Shown piece after piece: positions 25,732-37,615 of a stretch of 64,000 nucleotides of DNA; position 1 is the stretch's first letter; each line of letters starts with the position of its first letter. Under the pieces are notes generated by a model. The model made no database searches. It was not told the origin of the DNA and worked only from the letters and a program-made list of their open reading frames with translations. This stretch comes from Rhinopomastus cyanomelas. Its lineage: Eukaryota > Chordata > Aves > Bucerotiformes > Rhinopomastidae. The stretch spans positions 1,049,416 through 1,113,415 of the forward strand of contig VXBP01008680.1 in the NCBI GenBank assembly GCA_013400115.1. Reading direction: 5' to 3'. A program made the translations under genes and the position numbers.

Positions 25732-26209
25732 TCAAATGTAAATATGTACTCAGAAGGGGTATGAATTAACTGATGGAGATAAAATACAAACTACTTCTGC
25801 TTCAAAATGGATCAAACTATTTCTTCATACGTAGGAAACTATCTTCAAATTCATGTATGTCTTTTTAACTGCTTGTTTTATTAACTGAAAAATTCCACAA
25901 TACTCAATGAAAAATTACTCTTCCAAGCCCCTTGGCTGCAATCTGGGAAACCAATAAAATAATATAAAGAGTCTGGTGTGAAAGCAATCGTGTACATTAA
26001 CCAACAGATGCCAGTAGAGGAAATGTAAATGCACTGGTTTTTAATTTTGAAGTCATCCTGTCATTAGGAAGTAGGGATGTGCTGCCTACAACACAATAGG
26101 CAAAGGAGTAGGCTTCCACATTTGCACGTTTGACAAGTTTTCTCTGTCGGGTAGTTTGTTAGGGTGTTGTTAGTTGTCTTTCTGAACATTTCTGAACAAA
26201 CTTAGCACT

Positions 26210-26246
26210 GGTCCCTTTCAGTCCCTAATGTTCTGTGATTCTGTGG
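26210..26246 (+). mobile_element. CR1: CR1 3' tail, about 37 bp
   Basis: GGTCCCTTTCAGTCCCTAAT followed by GTTCTGTGATTCTGTG. A tail-only remnant about 65 bp upstream of a longer CR1 in the same orientation. Confidence 0.7.
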
Positions 26247-26311
26247 TTTAGGATTCTAGATAACAATTTAAAATATTTAGAGGAGATCCTACAAGACAGA
26301 TACTTCAGATC

Positions 26312-26863
26312 AAGAGAGGTCCTTCTCCCCCTCTACTCTGCCCTGGTGAGACCACATCTGGAGGATTGTGTCCAGTTCTGGGCCCCTCAGTTCAAGAAGG
26401 ACATGGCTGCTGGAGGGAGTCCAATGTAGGACAATGAGGATGATGAAGGAAGTGGAGCACCTTCCTTATGAGGAGAGGCTGAGGGAACTGGGTCTCTTTA
26501 ATTTGAGAAGAGGACACTGAGGGGTGACCGCATTAATATCCATAAATATTTGAAGGGTGGGTGTCAGGAGGATGGAGCCAGGCTCTTCTCAATGTCATCT
26601 GGTGATAGGACAAGGGGCAATGGTTGTAAGCTGAAACACAGGAGGTTCCACATCAATATGAGAAGGAACTTCTTCACAGTGAAGGTGACAGAGCACTGGA
26701 ACAGGCTGCCCAGGGAGGTTGTGGAGTCTCCTTCACTGGAGATGTTTAAAACTTCCCTGGAGATGTGACTTGGTCTAGGTGATGCTGCTGTGTCAGGGGG
26801 ATTGGATTAGATGATCTTTCAAGGTTCCTTTCAATCCCTAATAATTCTATGATTCTATGATTC
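26312..26863 (+). mobile_element. CR1: CR1 LINE 3' fragment (variant subfamily)
   Basis: 550 bp covering the end of ORF2 (REVLLPLYSALVRPHLEDCV, then QFWAPQFKKDM) and the complete 3'UTR to three ATTCTATG units. It shares the AAAACTTCCCTGGAGATG to TGACTTGG deletion and GATGCTGCTG with the copy at 5361, so the two belong to one subfamily. ORF2 is broken by an early frameshift. Confidence 0.92.
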
Positions 26864-29684
26864 TTGGGTATTTTTGAAGTCTCCCTTACTGGTGTGGAAC
26901 CACAGACCTTCAACACCGACTACTCCTATTCTTTCATGGAAGTTGTGTGTACCACACAGTTCAAGCTTTACAGAATCATATGCAGCAAGGTCAGCTTTCA
27001 GTGGACTGTCGTGAAATTCCACATCTCCTTTTTGGCTTCAGAAAGAAGAGAAGGATATCTAAACACATATTTCTTTGAGTCTGTAGGAGTTACATAAATA
27101 ACACCTCCAAGTATTGCAGTTTCAAACAAACAAGGTATCAACACAACCTTGGATCTTTGCCTTATGAAGAGCACGTCAAGCATGCTCTGAAGTGCAGCAG
27201 GCTCATTTTGATCTTTGAGTCCATCTCAGTAGATTGCATATGGCTTCACTGATTTGTGGCAAAAATTATTTGTCTTTTTTTGTCTAAATTAATCTGAATT
27301 TTTATTGAAATTAATGACATGGTGATTCTTTGAAAAATTTGTGTCCACAAATCATTTTTTGGAATCTTTTATTTCATTTCTCCACCAATCAAATAGATTC
27401 CCTTAGACAAGAAAATTTTATAAATAAAACAAGCAAACATACTGCAAATTTAAAGTAGGTTGGTAGATATGCAGGTAGAATCTATATTAGCACATTGTCT
27501 AGAGTAGTCCACATTGACCTATTTAGCTTTAAAGCAGACCTGTAAGTCAGTAATAATGAAATACAAGCCCTCTGTACATCATACTCCATACATGTCATTT
27601 ACAACGTATTTGTTTAGTGTTGGCAGAACACACAAAGCAGAGTATCTGGCTTGTAAAATCTAAATACAAGGTTAGAAATGACAATAAAGTCTCAAGCCCC
27701 CAAGAAGCTCAGCATTTTCAAAGTTTCAGGCTAGATATTTTGAGTGTCAGGCAATCAAAAAGTGGTGTCTTTGGAACAACTGAAAGTCTGCTTGCACGTA
27801 CCTCATGAGCATTACGATTCCTGAGGCGTTTTCTTTACGAAGGAAGGCTTAGGCAATAATTTTGAAGCTGAGTTGTACCATCCTCCTCTTTGCTGAAATG
27901 AATACACAGCTTTTCTTCTGTGGCATATGTATTTAGTCAGAGCATGTGAAACACACTCTCTTGTGATCATATGCCTAACTGGTAAATATTACTCATATGC
28001 AGAAGAGGGCTTTTTCATGCATTTACCAAACCTGCATTGGGAGAGCTGCCTCAGTGTCAGGAGACACACAAAGTGCTGCTGGAATTGACTGGGTATTTTT
28101 TAGACAAGAGACTAACAGACTTGGAGAAAACACACTGTTTCTGGCCTGAAAATCATCTTCAATATTCAGAAACTGATAAAAATAGAAATGTCAGTGAGAT
28201 TAAGTAGAGATAGGATTTCTGAATGACTTTGATGGAAAAAGAGAGGAAAAAACAAACAAACAAAAAACCAAATTGGGAGCAGTTTATCTCTGTCAGACTG
28301 GGCAACAGAAGCACATCCTAGGAAGTCAGTAAAGTGGAAAAGTGGGAATCACCTGCAAGCACAAGAAGATGGTCTCTCATAACAAGTGCTAGTGCCAGAA
28401 TATTAAAGTAATTAAATCCTGCTTGAATTTATCTCTCTTGTTTTAAAGGAGACAATAAAAGAGGGAACAAGGAGAAAGTTGTTGATTTTTTGGGTCATTA
28501 TTACCTTCACAAGCTAGGAAGCATTTTTGTTTCTGCATGTTCTTTCCTCAATTAGGACAAGGGAGATCATCTGCCAAAGTGTATCTTCACATTCTTCTAT
28601 TGGTGACAGCTGACATTTCAGGTCAAACCAGTTTCCTGTCTCATTTTCCTGGTTCCTTTAATAATTCCTTTACTGACAACAAGGAATATACAGGAAATTG
28701 CAAGCAAACTCCTCGATAGGTTAATGTTTTTAATGTCAACAGTTATGTTGATGCTAGCTAAAAACGAGTTAAAATTAAGAGTTCAGGCACACAGTGTACT
28801 TGTATTTTAATGAGGTGATTTGTGTAGACCTGTCACTGAGTGTTAACATTTACAAATGTAATTAATTCAGTCATATAAAACAAATATTAGATAGTTATAT
28901 TTTAATGAATTTAAACCTATGTATAAATGCCAGCAGAAAGTTCCAATCATACATAGTCAGGAATATGCATTAATCTTGCTTAGTTTTGCTCTAGATGGTG
29001 CACTAGACAAGATCTTCTGCTAAAATTAAAAATAAATGCCTACATTTGACCTCTGACTCACACAGTGTGGAAACATACAATATTTAGGTTGTAATTGTGC
29101 TATTTTTCAACTGCACCAAATTGGACCATCTGTCCAAAGTCTAAACTAGGTTTGTTTTTCTGGATATATTTAAATGATTTTTTTTTAAATTGTGTTTTAT
29201 TATTAGTTCTAAGTAAAAAGTTCGTAAATATTTGCATCTATCCAAAGAGAAATAGCCCAACATCCAATTCACAATAAAATATGCATTGAATAGGAAAAAT
29301 CAACATTGTTCTGTGAAGTACTATGCCAGTTTGTTCTCACAGTAAGCATCCTTTCTCTCCAGTCACTGATTGTCTTTGACAAAGGAAGGGGAAGCGCAAA
29401 GTGCTCAAGTGAAATAGGAGTGAAAGCTGGTTGCAAAGAGTAAACGTATATACTAAAGGCAGATACTTCAGGCCAGATTTTCCTACAAGTTCCCAGCTTT
29501 TGTTCTTAAAACAAACAAAAAAACCTCGATCACATCTGATAGAACTGCCACAGATGGCAGTGCTTATTTGTGTACTTACTAGATAATGCTCAGCAGTATC
29601 ACATCTTTGCATTTTATTTTCACCCAGAAGTTGCCTTGCAGTCAGGCAGTCATTTTCAATCCAATAGGTAGGTCCCTTCTACAG
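26864..29684. other. Intron, second part: 2.8 kb without recognisable features
   Basis: AT-rich, with A- and T-runs. No exon, RNA or repeat that I can support. Confidence 0.4.
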
Positions 29685-30386
29685 TGTCATAGTTGGAAAT
29701 TGGAGGTTGCTTGAGCTGAGGCATTGGGAAGTTGCTATGGCAACTTGTGAAATATTTCAGGCTCTGCAAAAAACTGGAATGATGGGTTGGGAGCTTCCGG
29801 TTTCCTTCTTTGTGCTTGACTTTCATCTGGGGATCAGAGACAAAGCCTGGCTCTGAGCAAGGTACGACAGCTGTCTTTCGCTGGAAATTTGGTGAATGGA
29901 GAGAAAGTGGCGCTTCAAAGACTAGCAGAAAGAAGGCTTAGTCTGAATGCCATGGTTTGTTGAAATGGAGAGTTTTTCCTCTCCTTTGTGGCCATAGGAA
30001 TTGGCATGCTAGAAATGGACAACTGTCATGGAAGCACATGGAGAAGACAACTGGACTTTAAAACGTCTGCTGACATTGAGGTCCTTGTGCATAAACTTAA
30101 TGGACTTCATATTTCCACAAAGAGTAAGAACTACTGGAAGCTTCTTCCCTCTGAGGAGTTGGAGATTGCAGCTTGCTTCAGTTATGTAAGAACATGTGAC
30201 TAGTCTCCGTGTGTCTGGGGCGGGGTGGGGAGTGTTTTGTGAGGTGAATTATATGTGTTTTGTTTGGCTGGGTTTTTTACCTGCAATTTATAACGTGGTT
30301 TTTGAGTGCTCCTTGCTTGGTTTTTGTTTTGGCCCATGAGCACATTAACTACATGAATTGGTTTATTTTGACTCAGGATAAACTCA
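29685..30386 (+). mobile_element. LTR-like dispersed element, copy 1
   Basis: Its first about 230 bp (GAGCTGAGGCATTGGGAAGT, then TGCTATGGCAACTTGTGA; GAGCTTCCGGTTTCC; GACAGCTGTCTTTCGCTGG) and last about 90 bp (GGTTTTTGAGTGCTCCTTGC; GGCCCATGAGCACATTAACT) match the reverse complement of 57708-58027 in the same order. It therefore belongs to a dispersed family. The starts align at TGTCATAG/TGTAG. About 360 bp in the middle is absent from the other copy. The TG start and late AT-rich part suggest an LTR, possibly ERVL-like, but no pol or primer site is visible. Boundaries are approximate. Confidence 0.55.
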
Positions 30387-33010
30387 CGACAGACAGCAGA
30401 GGTGGTAAGAGAACCGAGACAGTGTTGAGAAGTGCCTTGCAAAGGGAAATTATACCATTCCAGCAGATCCTCTGGAAAAGTACGTTTACAGAGCAGACAG
30501 GTTTACAAACAGACACTTCAGTGGTTCAGGAGACCAGTGAAGAGTGAACCCCATCGTTTGTACCTCTGTGCTGCTGTTCACAAAGGTGACCTGTTACTTA
30601 GAGGAGCGAAAATTCACCTTGTTAGGAAGAAGTAGGATTCTATATCTCTGCCTTCTTACTCCTGTCTTGCACTCAACATGGCATATGCCAGTCAGGCAGC
30701 AGTGCATTTGCACTGCCACTTGTGGATGTAGCACACGGCGTTCACATCCTTAAGAACAAATGTCAGCTATTCAGAAAACCCTTGAAATGACTTTAGCCAA
30801 ATATGTGCCCCCAAAAATTTTGAGCAGTAACACTTCAGATCGTTCTGCTTTTTCTTCCTTATGTCAGCGCCAGTTCAAACTCCAGACACGCTAATCCCAA
30901 AATATCTACACAGGAGCTTAAGAATTTCTTACATCTCCACAAGACACAAAGATGAAATGTAGACGTTTTCAAATCCGACACCCGTATCTGAGTTAATCAC
31001 CTTAGCCTTTATAATCAGCGAGTGGGTAGGACAGGAATTTTTTGGGCACGGTTCATCTCCTCCCAAAGCGGAATTCTGTCTAGTGATTGATGCCCTAAAT
31101 GTGCCTATCAGTCTCCAGAAGACTATGGCATGACTAGATAAGATTATAGATGTCTGAGGTTAGCTTAGATGAATCCCACCCACAGTGATGTATTAGGTAA
31201 ACAAATTCTACCAAAATATCCCAAAACACATTAAGCTGATGACTGCTACAGCTTTGTACCAAACTTCCCCCTGAAGTCACCTTTATTTTATATGATATTG
31301 TCAAAATCAAGTCATGAAGACCAATAATGAACAGCTGGAAGAGTGCGTTACGTAAAGGTGAAGAACATCTGGAGTGTTCACAGAGGATTCAGTATAGGTT
31401 TGGTATAGCTGAGTGTAATTCAATCAGCAAGAGCTGCTAATAGCAAAATAAAAAACAAAGGCAAAAGAGGAGGAAACTAAAGAAAGATGCCAAATTATAG
31501 ACTGTTTTCTGTGTGTAGAAAACCCTGGCAACTTTATTATCTTTCATCAAAGTTGCAATGACATCTGATACGTTAGTGACAATTGATTTAATGATTATCA
31601 GCACTGAAGAGCCAGTGTTGGAAATGCTGATAAAATTCTACTTTAAAGACGCATTTTGAATAACATATTGAAAAGGATGTTTGACCAAACCCGGGGGTTT
31701 TTCTAAGAACATGTAAGACTATGTTTTGAATGACTGTTTGCAAGGATAGCACCAAAGGCAAACAACTTTTCTGATTTGATGAGGGATTGTTTTCTGTGAG
31801 AAAACCATTGGGAATAGGTAGGCATTTGGGGGAGACTGAAGTGATGGGTGTGAGCATTACCTGTTTGCATCATTTTTGTTTGTGACTCAAGGATAAATAT
31901 TGAACAGCAGCTAAAACTTTCTTATGACAAGTACAACACGTGGGGTTCAAAGCCATACTTTTTTCCAGAGAATACCTACTATATGATATATATTTATTAG
32001 TAGTGCTCCTATCACATTAATACTTTAAGGTGAGCCAGTAGAGATATTATGATATTGTAAAATTTTAATCCTAATAAATGTGCCTATGGTAATAAAATAC
32101 CTGCCAGTTATTGCTTTTATGAGTTTGAGGTTGATTTATATTATGTTGTAACCCATTGCAGGGGAGGCTGTCTTTCTGTACCTTAGAAAGGTGTATATTG
32201 CAGACTACTATATTTCTTTTTGTGATTCTAAATGTAATAAACAGCTGAAAGATTATGTAGAACTTTTAGAAAAGCTAACATTGAAATAGAATGGCCTACC
32301 AAGATTTAAATATATTTACATTTTCAACAGAATAGTTGTTCAATTTTAGTGTCTTAATGACTATTCACGTCAAATATCTTCAGATCCTCAACAGTCTATC
32401 TGAATTTTTTGGTAGCATAATACAGATACAAATAAAAATACACCTGAAACTTTTTCTCTCTAGGAACATTTCCTTTCAGTGTCTGTTTACTATAGTGCAC
32501 ACTAATTATTTGTGACTAGTGTGTACACAACACGAGACTGCAGAGACCACATATAGATTGCTCAACGTGGCTTCTTAAAATTATTTCTAGTCTTATCCCT
32601 GGATAGTTTTAAACGATACATGTTCCTTTCATTATTTTATGCAACCAATGGGGAAAGCTTGTTTTCATCTAGAGTTTTTCAGCTGTTGGATGGTTTTTGC
32701 ACTGTTGCATGTCATTACCTCTAGCAATTACATTTGCTGAATTCATTCTTTAAATACAAAGATTGTTAGACTGTAGGATTTATGAGAACTCTCCTTGGAA
32801 GTCTTTCCTTCCAGAAAACAGTTTTTTGATAAATCAGTTCTCAAAACAAAATTAAATCTAGGCCATTTTAAATCTGAATTTAAATGATTCTACACCATAG
32901 TTTTACTTTGTAAGTTCAAAATGTGAGGCCTCCATCCTTTTCTACAGTCAAGACTCTCTAGAAAACCAAACCCTGTGTAAGACTATGTGGGAGAAGTTAT
33001 GATGTAACAT
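30387..33010. other. Intron, third part: no gene or repeat recognised
   Basis: AT-rich, increasingly so from 31.9 to 32.9 kb. No exon with matched acceptor and donor was found. Confidence 0.4.
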
Positions 33011-33925
33011 AGAATCTTAGAATCATAGAATAATTCAGGTTGGAAAAGATCTTTAAGATCATTGAGACCAGCAATCAACCTAATTCTACTGAGTTCATCA
33101 CTAAACCTTGTCCCTAAGTTCTATATCTACACAACTTTTAACACATCCACGAATGATGATTCAAACACCTCCCTTGGCAGCCAGTTCCAGTACCTGATGA
33201 CTCGGAGAAGAATATTTTCCTAATGGCTAACTTAAACTTCCCCTGGCACAACTTGAGGCCATTTCCTCTTGTCCTATCACTTGTTGTTTGTGAGAAGAGA
33301 CTAACATCCAGTTCTCTACAACCTCCTTTCAGGGAATTGTAAACAGTGATAAGGTCTACAGCCTCCTGTTCTTCATACTAAATAGCCCCAGCTCCCTCAG
33401 TTGCTCCTCATAAGGCTTGTTCTCCAGACCCTTAACCAATCTGACTGTGGTCTAGTGCCACTCCAGCACCTCACTGTCCTTCTATTGAGGTGCCCAACAC
33501 TGAACACAGGACTCAAGACATAGCCTTACCAGTAGCAAGTACCAGGAGACAATAACTTCCCTACTCCTGCTGGCTGTGATATTTCTGCTACAAGCCAGAA
33601 TGTCATTGGCCACGTTCACCACCTGAGCACACAACTGGCTCAGGTTTAGCTGATTATCAATCAATACACCCAAGACTTTTTATTACAGTGCATCTTTGCA
33701 GCCACTATCCCCCAAGCCCCCAACATTGCATTGCGGTGTTGTGACCCAAATGCAGGACCTGGCACTTGGCCTTGTTGAAGCTCATACAATTGACCTAGAC
33801 CCACGAATCCATCCTGTTTGGATGTAAAGCCTCCCTTCTTCAAGCAGATGAACACACTCACCCAACTTGATATTGTCTGCAAATTTACCGAGGGTGCACT
33901 CAGTCCCCTCGTCCAATCATCAGTA
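33011..33925 (-). mobile_element. CR1: CR1 LINE, about 0.9 kb, older subfamily
   Basis: The longest uninterrupted CR1 of the window. The minus strand runs from the post-RT part of ORF2 (MGVLIDNQLNLSQLCAQVVN; RNITASRSREVIVSWYL) to a 3' end whose final hairpin reads GATCTTAAAGATCTTTTCCA, then ACCTGAATTATTCTATG. This differs from the younger copies. Many stops and indels fit an older, inactive element. Confidence 0.9.
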
Positions 33926-34641
33926 CTGGAGGTAAGAGTCTGCTGAGCTATGTCTGCTGTGAACTCATCTCCCACTCACCTTGAAAATGCTGTTTAACTA
34001 ATACTGAAAAGAAACGAGAGTAAAGAATTCATCTCACTGATATTTCACACCTAGCAGTTAGGCATGTAATATTAACTAGGTGTCAACTTTTCTGCAAGAA
34101 AGATGCACATGGTCACAGGAGAATTCACCCCACACCAAGTTAACCTGAGGTGGGCAGGACAAACTGCATTCAGAGAATAGCTGTCTCACTTCATTTGTGT
34201 TCATGTGCAGACAGGACCCAAGTGGTTAACTCTGAGGATGCAACTGACTTTCAGAAAGAATCATGCTGGGAACAGAAAACTTAAACGTGCTTCTAAACTG
34301 TTCCTTCCCTACCTATAGAAGCAAGACTTTTCCAGCAGAAGATTCAGAGCAGGAGTCTTACCTGTGTTCTCTGAATGACCTTTTGGAGAAGCCCACATCT
34401 CTTGGCAGATTGTTCTACGTCTGCAAGGTTACACACTTTGATGCTGTTTGACAAGTAGTACAGTCTCCTAGAGTAACAGAGATTACCATGTTCTTGGGAC
34501 ATCCACAAGCCAGCAGCACAGTTCTGGAGATGACAGACTGATAAAAACCCATAAAGCCTGCTTTTCAGCACTGCTGAAGGCTCTCTGACAGTGCTAGGAA
34601 CACACTTGATCGGGTACAAACTGCATGTTTTCCCCTTCTAG
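33926..34641. other. Intron immediately before exon C
   Basis: No feature seen apart from the pyrimidine tract that serves exon C. Confidence 0.4.
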
Positions 34642-34722
34642 GTCCTGAACACTCTGTGCAACCAACAGTCAGCCATGAGATGGAAAGTGAAATCACGAAG
34701 CTTACACAGAATTTTCCCGAGA
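34642..34722 (+). CDS. Exon C of the unidentified gene
   Basis: 81 bp between acceptor TTTTCCCCTTCTAG and donor GAGA/GTATGT, so symmetric: phase 1 in and phase 1 out. In that frame it reads PEHSVQPTVSHEMESEITKL then TQNFPE, an acidic Ser/Thr-rich linker. It completes a Gly codon with exon B2 and a Ser codon with exon D. A second open frame exists (phase 0/0, starting VLNTLCNQQ), but it would run into a stop in exon D, so the phase-1 frame is preferred. The intron after it is about 18.7 kb. Confidence 0.5.
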
Positions 34723-35512
34723 GTATGTGTCACCATTTGATCACTTGAATTTTAAGGGCTACAGAACATTAAAATATTTGTATTCACATTTATATCCTGC
34801 ACAGGTGTTTCTCTAATTATTGTGCACCGATAAAATTCCCAATATTCCACGATCACAGCCCTTCATTCTCTTCAGTTCTGATGATGAACAGTGACAACTG
34901 CAAAACAAGCCAGGGCAGAACGTCATTTCTCAGAGGCTTTTGGTTACTCCACATTCTCCCTCTCACTCAACTAGCAACAGCGTCTTATTTTCCATACGTG
35001 TAATCTCTGTTCTCTCTCTGTGTTGTATCTTCATTAAATGCAACATGTGAACCAAACCTACACTGTTTTTATTAGTATTAGTATTTTATGAGTTAAAACT
35101 GAAGCATTTGAACCAGACAAGTGTTAAAATGCACCAAGTTAACCAGCTGAGCTGCTGAGCACTTTCCTGCATTTCCTCAGCATTTTCCTGACTGATGTGC
35201 AGGTGTTGTCTGCTCTTGGCTTTCCTAAATTGTGACCTGTGAAGCTTTTGGTAGGTGAGAGGAGGAGTGTCTGACTCTTTACCCACTCTGAGTGGCTGCT
35301 TCATTTGTTTATGGTCATCCTCTGGAAATCAATGAGATACCACTCACCCTGGTTAAGGACACATGTTTTTAAGGTGCTGTAAAGCAAAACATGACAAGCA
35401 GTTACACTGTTGTGCGGAGAAGAAACCTCTAACTCTGGTTGAATTAGTGTAATGTTTTTCAATATTTATTACTCTAAAAACTTTAATTCATGTGTCTATT
35501 TTCCCCCTCCTT
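34723..35512. other. Start of the 18.7-kb C-D intron
   Basis: No gene or repeat identified. Confidence 0.4.
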
Positions 35513-35689
35513 CCTATCACAGAGCTCAGTTGGTAGAGCATGGGACTCTGAATTCCTGGGGTCATGGGTTTGAGCCCCATGTGGGACATCTTGAGACAGC
35601 ACTGTAGGCTTACTCTGCTCCAGCAGGGGAGGTTGGACTTAGATGATCTTTCAAGGTCCCTTCCAACCTCTAACATTCTGTGATTCTGA
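35513..35689 (+). mobile_element. tRNA-Lys-derived SINE with CR1 tail
   Basis: The first 76 bp copy a tRNA gene. A box GAGCTCAGTTGG and B box GGTTTGAGCCC are both in place, and the sequence AGAGCATGGGACTCTGAATT matches tRNA-Lys(CTT) closely, with the anticodon position now reading CTG. The acceptor stem no longer pairs and there is no Pol III stop just behind it, so it is not a working tRNA gene. The following 100 bp end in a CR1-type 3' tail (TAGATGATCTTTCAAGGTCC, then CTTCCAACC, CATTCTGTGATTCTG). That is the composition of a SINE mobilised by CR1: a Pol III promoter head and a LINE-recognised tail. Confidence 0.8.
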
Positions 35690-36736
35690 CAGAGCTTTTT
35701 ATACAGGCCTTCCAAATCAAGGAGTGTCTGCCTTATGCAAAAGCTCGGAAGAGCTCCAATGACAACTATTTACATGCTATTAATCCTATGATCACCAAAA
35801 TCTGTTTTGCCATCCAAGTCCCACAGGCAGCAGAAGAACTGAGGGACACCTACCACCTGGCATCATGACTCAGTAGCTTTCATTGTCAATCCTCAGGTAG
35901 CAGCAGTAGTGCCTGACGAAGCCCCACCTGTTTGCCCATCTATGTGCCCGCAGGCATCGTGCACATGAATTTCAGAGACCTTTCAGCAAGCGTAGTCAAT
36001 AAAATTGCAGTCCATTCCAAGTTTATAAGGGTTCAATCAGGCAGATGTTAATCAGTGAACTATGCAGAAAAAAGCGAGCAGCCATTTCCACCGTCTCCAG
36101 GATACTTGCCATAGAATCTATTATTCCAGTATCACAATTGAAAAAGGGCTTAGGTTTCAATTGAATCTCTTTTGCAGTCTCAAAGAAATTAGGGCTCCTC
36201 TAGGCTGATACTTACTCTAATGAACCTGAATACTGTGAAACCCTCCTTTTCGACCCCTAAAAAGGCTTCTCTGACCATAAACAAGACTGTATCTCTGGAG
36301 GATTTCCTATGCTCTATTGATCTAAAGGTATGCTTTATAGTCCCTCAAGAATGGTAGTTGTCTTTATATCAAGTTCAGAACCAGCAAAATTGTACCAGAC
36401 AATTTTATTAAGCTGATAGAGAAGGGAACTGCTCATTTTAGGAAGAAAGAAGGACCTTTGCTTTGTTGGTCAGTTAATCAGAGGCTTTTTTATTTATTTC
36501 CTGTGAAATTGTCTTTTAGTCAGAAACAAGAAAGAATTTCAGAGACAGTCTGGTTTCTTTTGCTTCCCAGAATGTCTGAAACAAGAGAATCCAAGGAGCT
36601 GTTTCCATATACATTTTTGCATTTTATTTAAAAAATAGTAAATTCCTTTGTGTTTGATACCTAATGTAACAGACATCAGTGGTAACAGCAAACTTGCTCT
36701 TAACTTAAATTGAATTCAAGGGAAGCTAAGTTCCAT
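35690..36736. other. Intronic stretch with an orphan reading frame
   Basis: Just after the SINE, TTTTTATACAG precedes an open frame of about 56 codons (AFQIKECLPYAKARKSSNDN onward, stop at about 35866). It has no donor before the stop and does not fit the phases of exons C and D, so I do not call it an exon. Nothing else was recognised. Confidence 0.35.
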
Positions 36737-36923
36737 AGTGAGGGTGGTGAAGCACTGGAACAGGTTGCCCAGGGAAGTTGTGAATGCCCCTCCCTGGGAG
36801 TGTTTAAGGCTGGATGGGCTAATGGGGAACACAGTCCAGTAAGAAGAGTCCCTGCCCATGGCAGGTGGGTTGGAACTAGGTAACTTGTAACCTTCCAACC
36901 TAAACCTTTCTATAACTCTATGA
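36737..36923 (+). mobile_element. CR1: CR1 LINE 3' fragment, different subfamily
   Basis: GTGAGGGTGGTGAAGCACTG to a tail reading CTATAACTCTATG. The region before the terminal hairpin (GTCCCTGCCCATGGCAGGTG, then GGTTGGAACTAGG) is that of another CR1 subfamily, related to the body part at 60264-60580. Confidence 0.85.
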
Positions 36924-37086
36924 AAACCATGTTCCTTGTAGGATTTCTAAAGAACTTTGTTTTCTGAAGACTTTCATACTCACACTTTTTAGGAGGAGAC
37001 AGATAAACTCTGGAGTTATACGCCACCTGTGTGTATATACATAGGAATCCAAATGATGGGAATTTATCTGTGTGTGATAAGTAAAA

Positions 37087-37127
37087 TCACAGAACCACAA
37101 AGCATTAGGGATTGGAAGGGACCTCAG
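37087..37127 (-). mobile_element. CR1: CR1 3' tail, about 40 bp
   Basis: TCACAGAACCACAAAGCATT then AGGGATTGGAAGGGACC: the terminal CR1 signature on the minus strand, truncated after the hairpin. Confidence 0.75.
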
Positions 37128-37533
37128 ATGCTTCAACAAGCACACAATCAGAATCAGACAGGTAGATAAGCGAGACAGAAGGAGTAGGATGAGAAGAAAG
37201 AGAACACAGAGAAAGCCAGTAGAAGCCAGAAGAACATTTGGTTCTTCTATAAATACCAACACTCTCACAGTTTCAGTGAAGGTGGCAGAGGTACTGGTAG
37301 GTACTACCAAGATAATCAAAACAATTGGCACGTAACTGTATGTGAAGTCTCAGTTTTCCTAAGTTTGTTGCAGTTATATGATTTGCTGCAAGGCTGAAAA
37401 TAACTCTGAAGGATGTTTCTTATGTGAAACAGGGGCAGAACTTCAAACGCCCCTCACACATGTATATGAAACCATTCAATATGTGGTTCATGAACAACAG
37501 TGCATTCAAAGCCATTCCATGGCTTCTCCAGTC

Positions 37534-37615
37534 AGGTGATCCTGCTGTGTCAGGGGCATTGGACTAGATGATCTTTCGAGGTCCCTTCCAATCCCTAATG
37601 ATTCTATGATTCTAT
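37534..37615 (+). mobile_element. CR1: CR1 3' tail, about 80 bp
   Basis: AGGTGATCCTGCTGTGTCAG through GGACTAGATGATCTTTCGAG to two ATTCTATG units. A young-looking, severely 5'-truncated copy. Confidence 0.9.

Noticed and set aside
30215..30232. GGGG-type tracts as a G-quadruplex
   Set aside because: Only three tracts of four G; the fourth would need a two-G run, so it is much weaker than the motif at 39675.
35521..35588. Functional tRNA gene
   Set aside because: The acceptor stem does not pair, there is no T-run terminator behind it and it runs straight into a CR1-type tail; it is the head of a SINE.
35691..35866. Exon after the SINE (AFQIKECLPYAK...)
   Set aside because: No donor before its stop and the phase does not match exons C and D; its acceptor lies directly beside the SINE tail.
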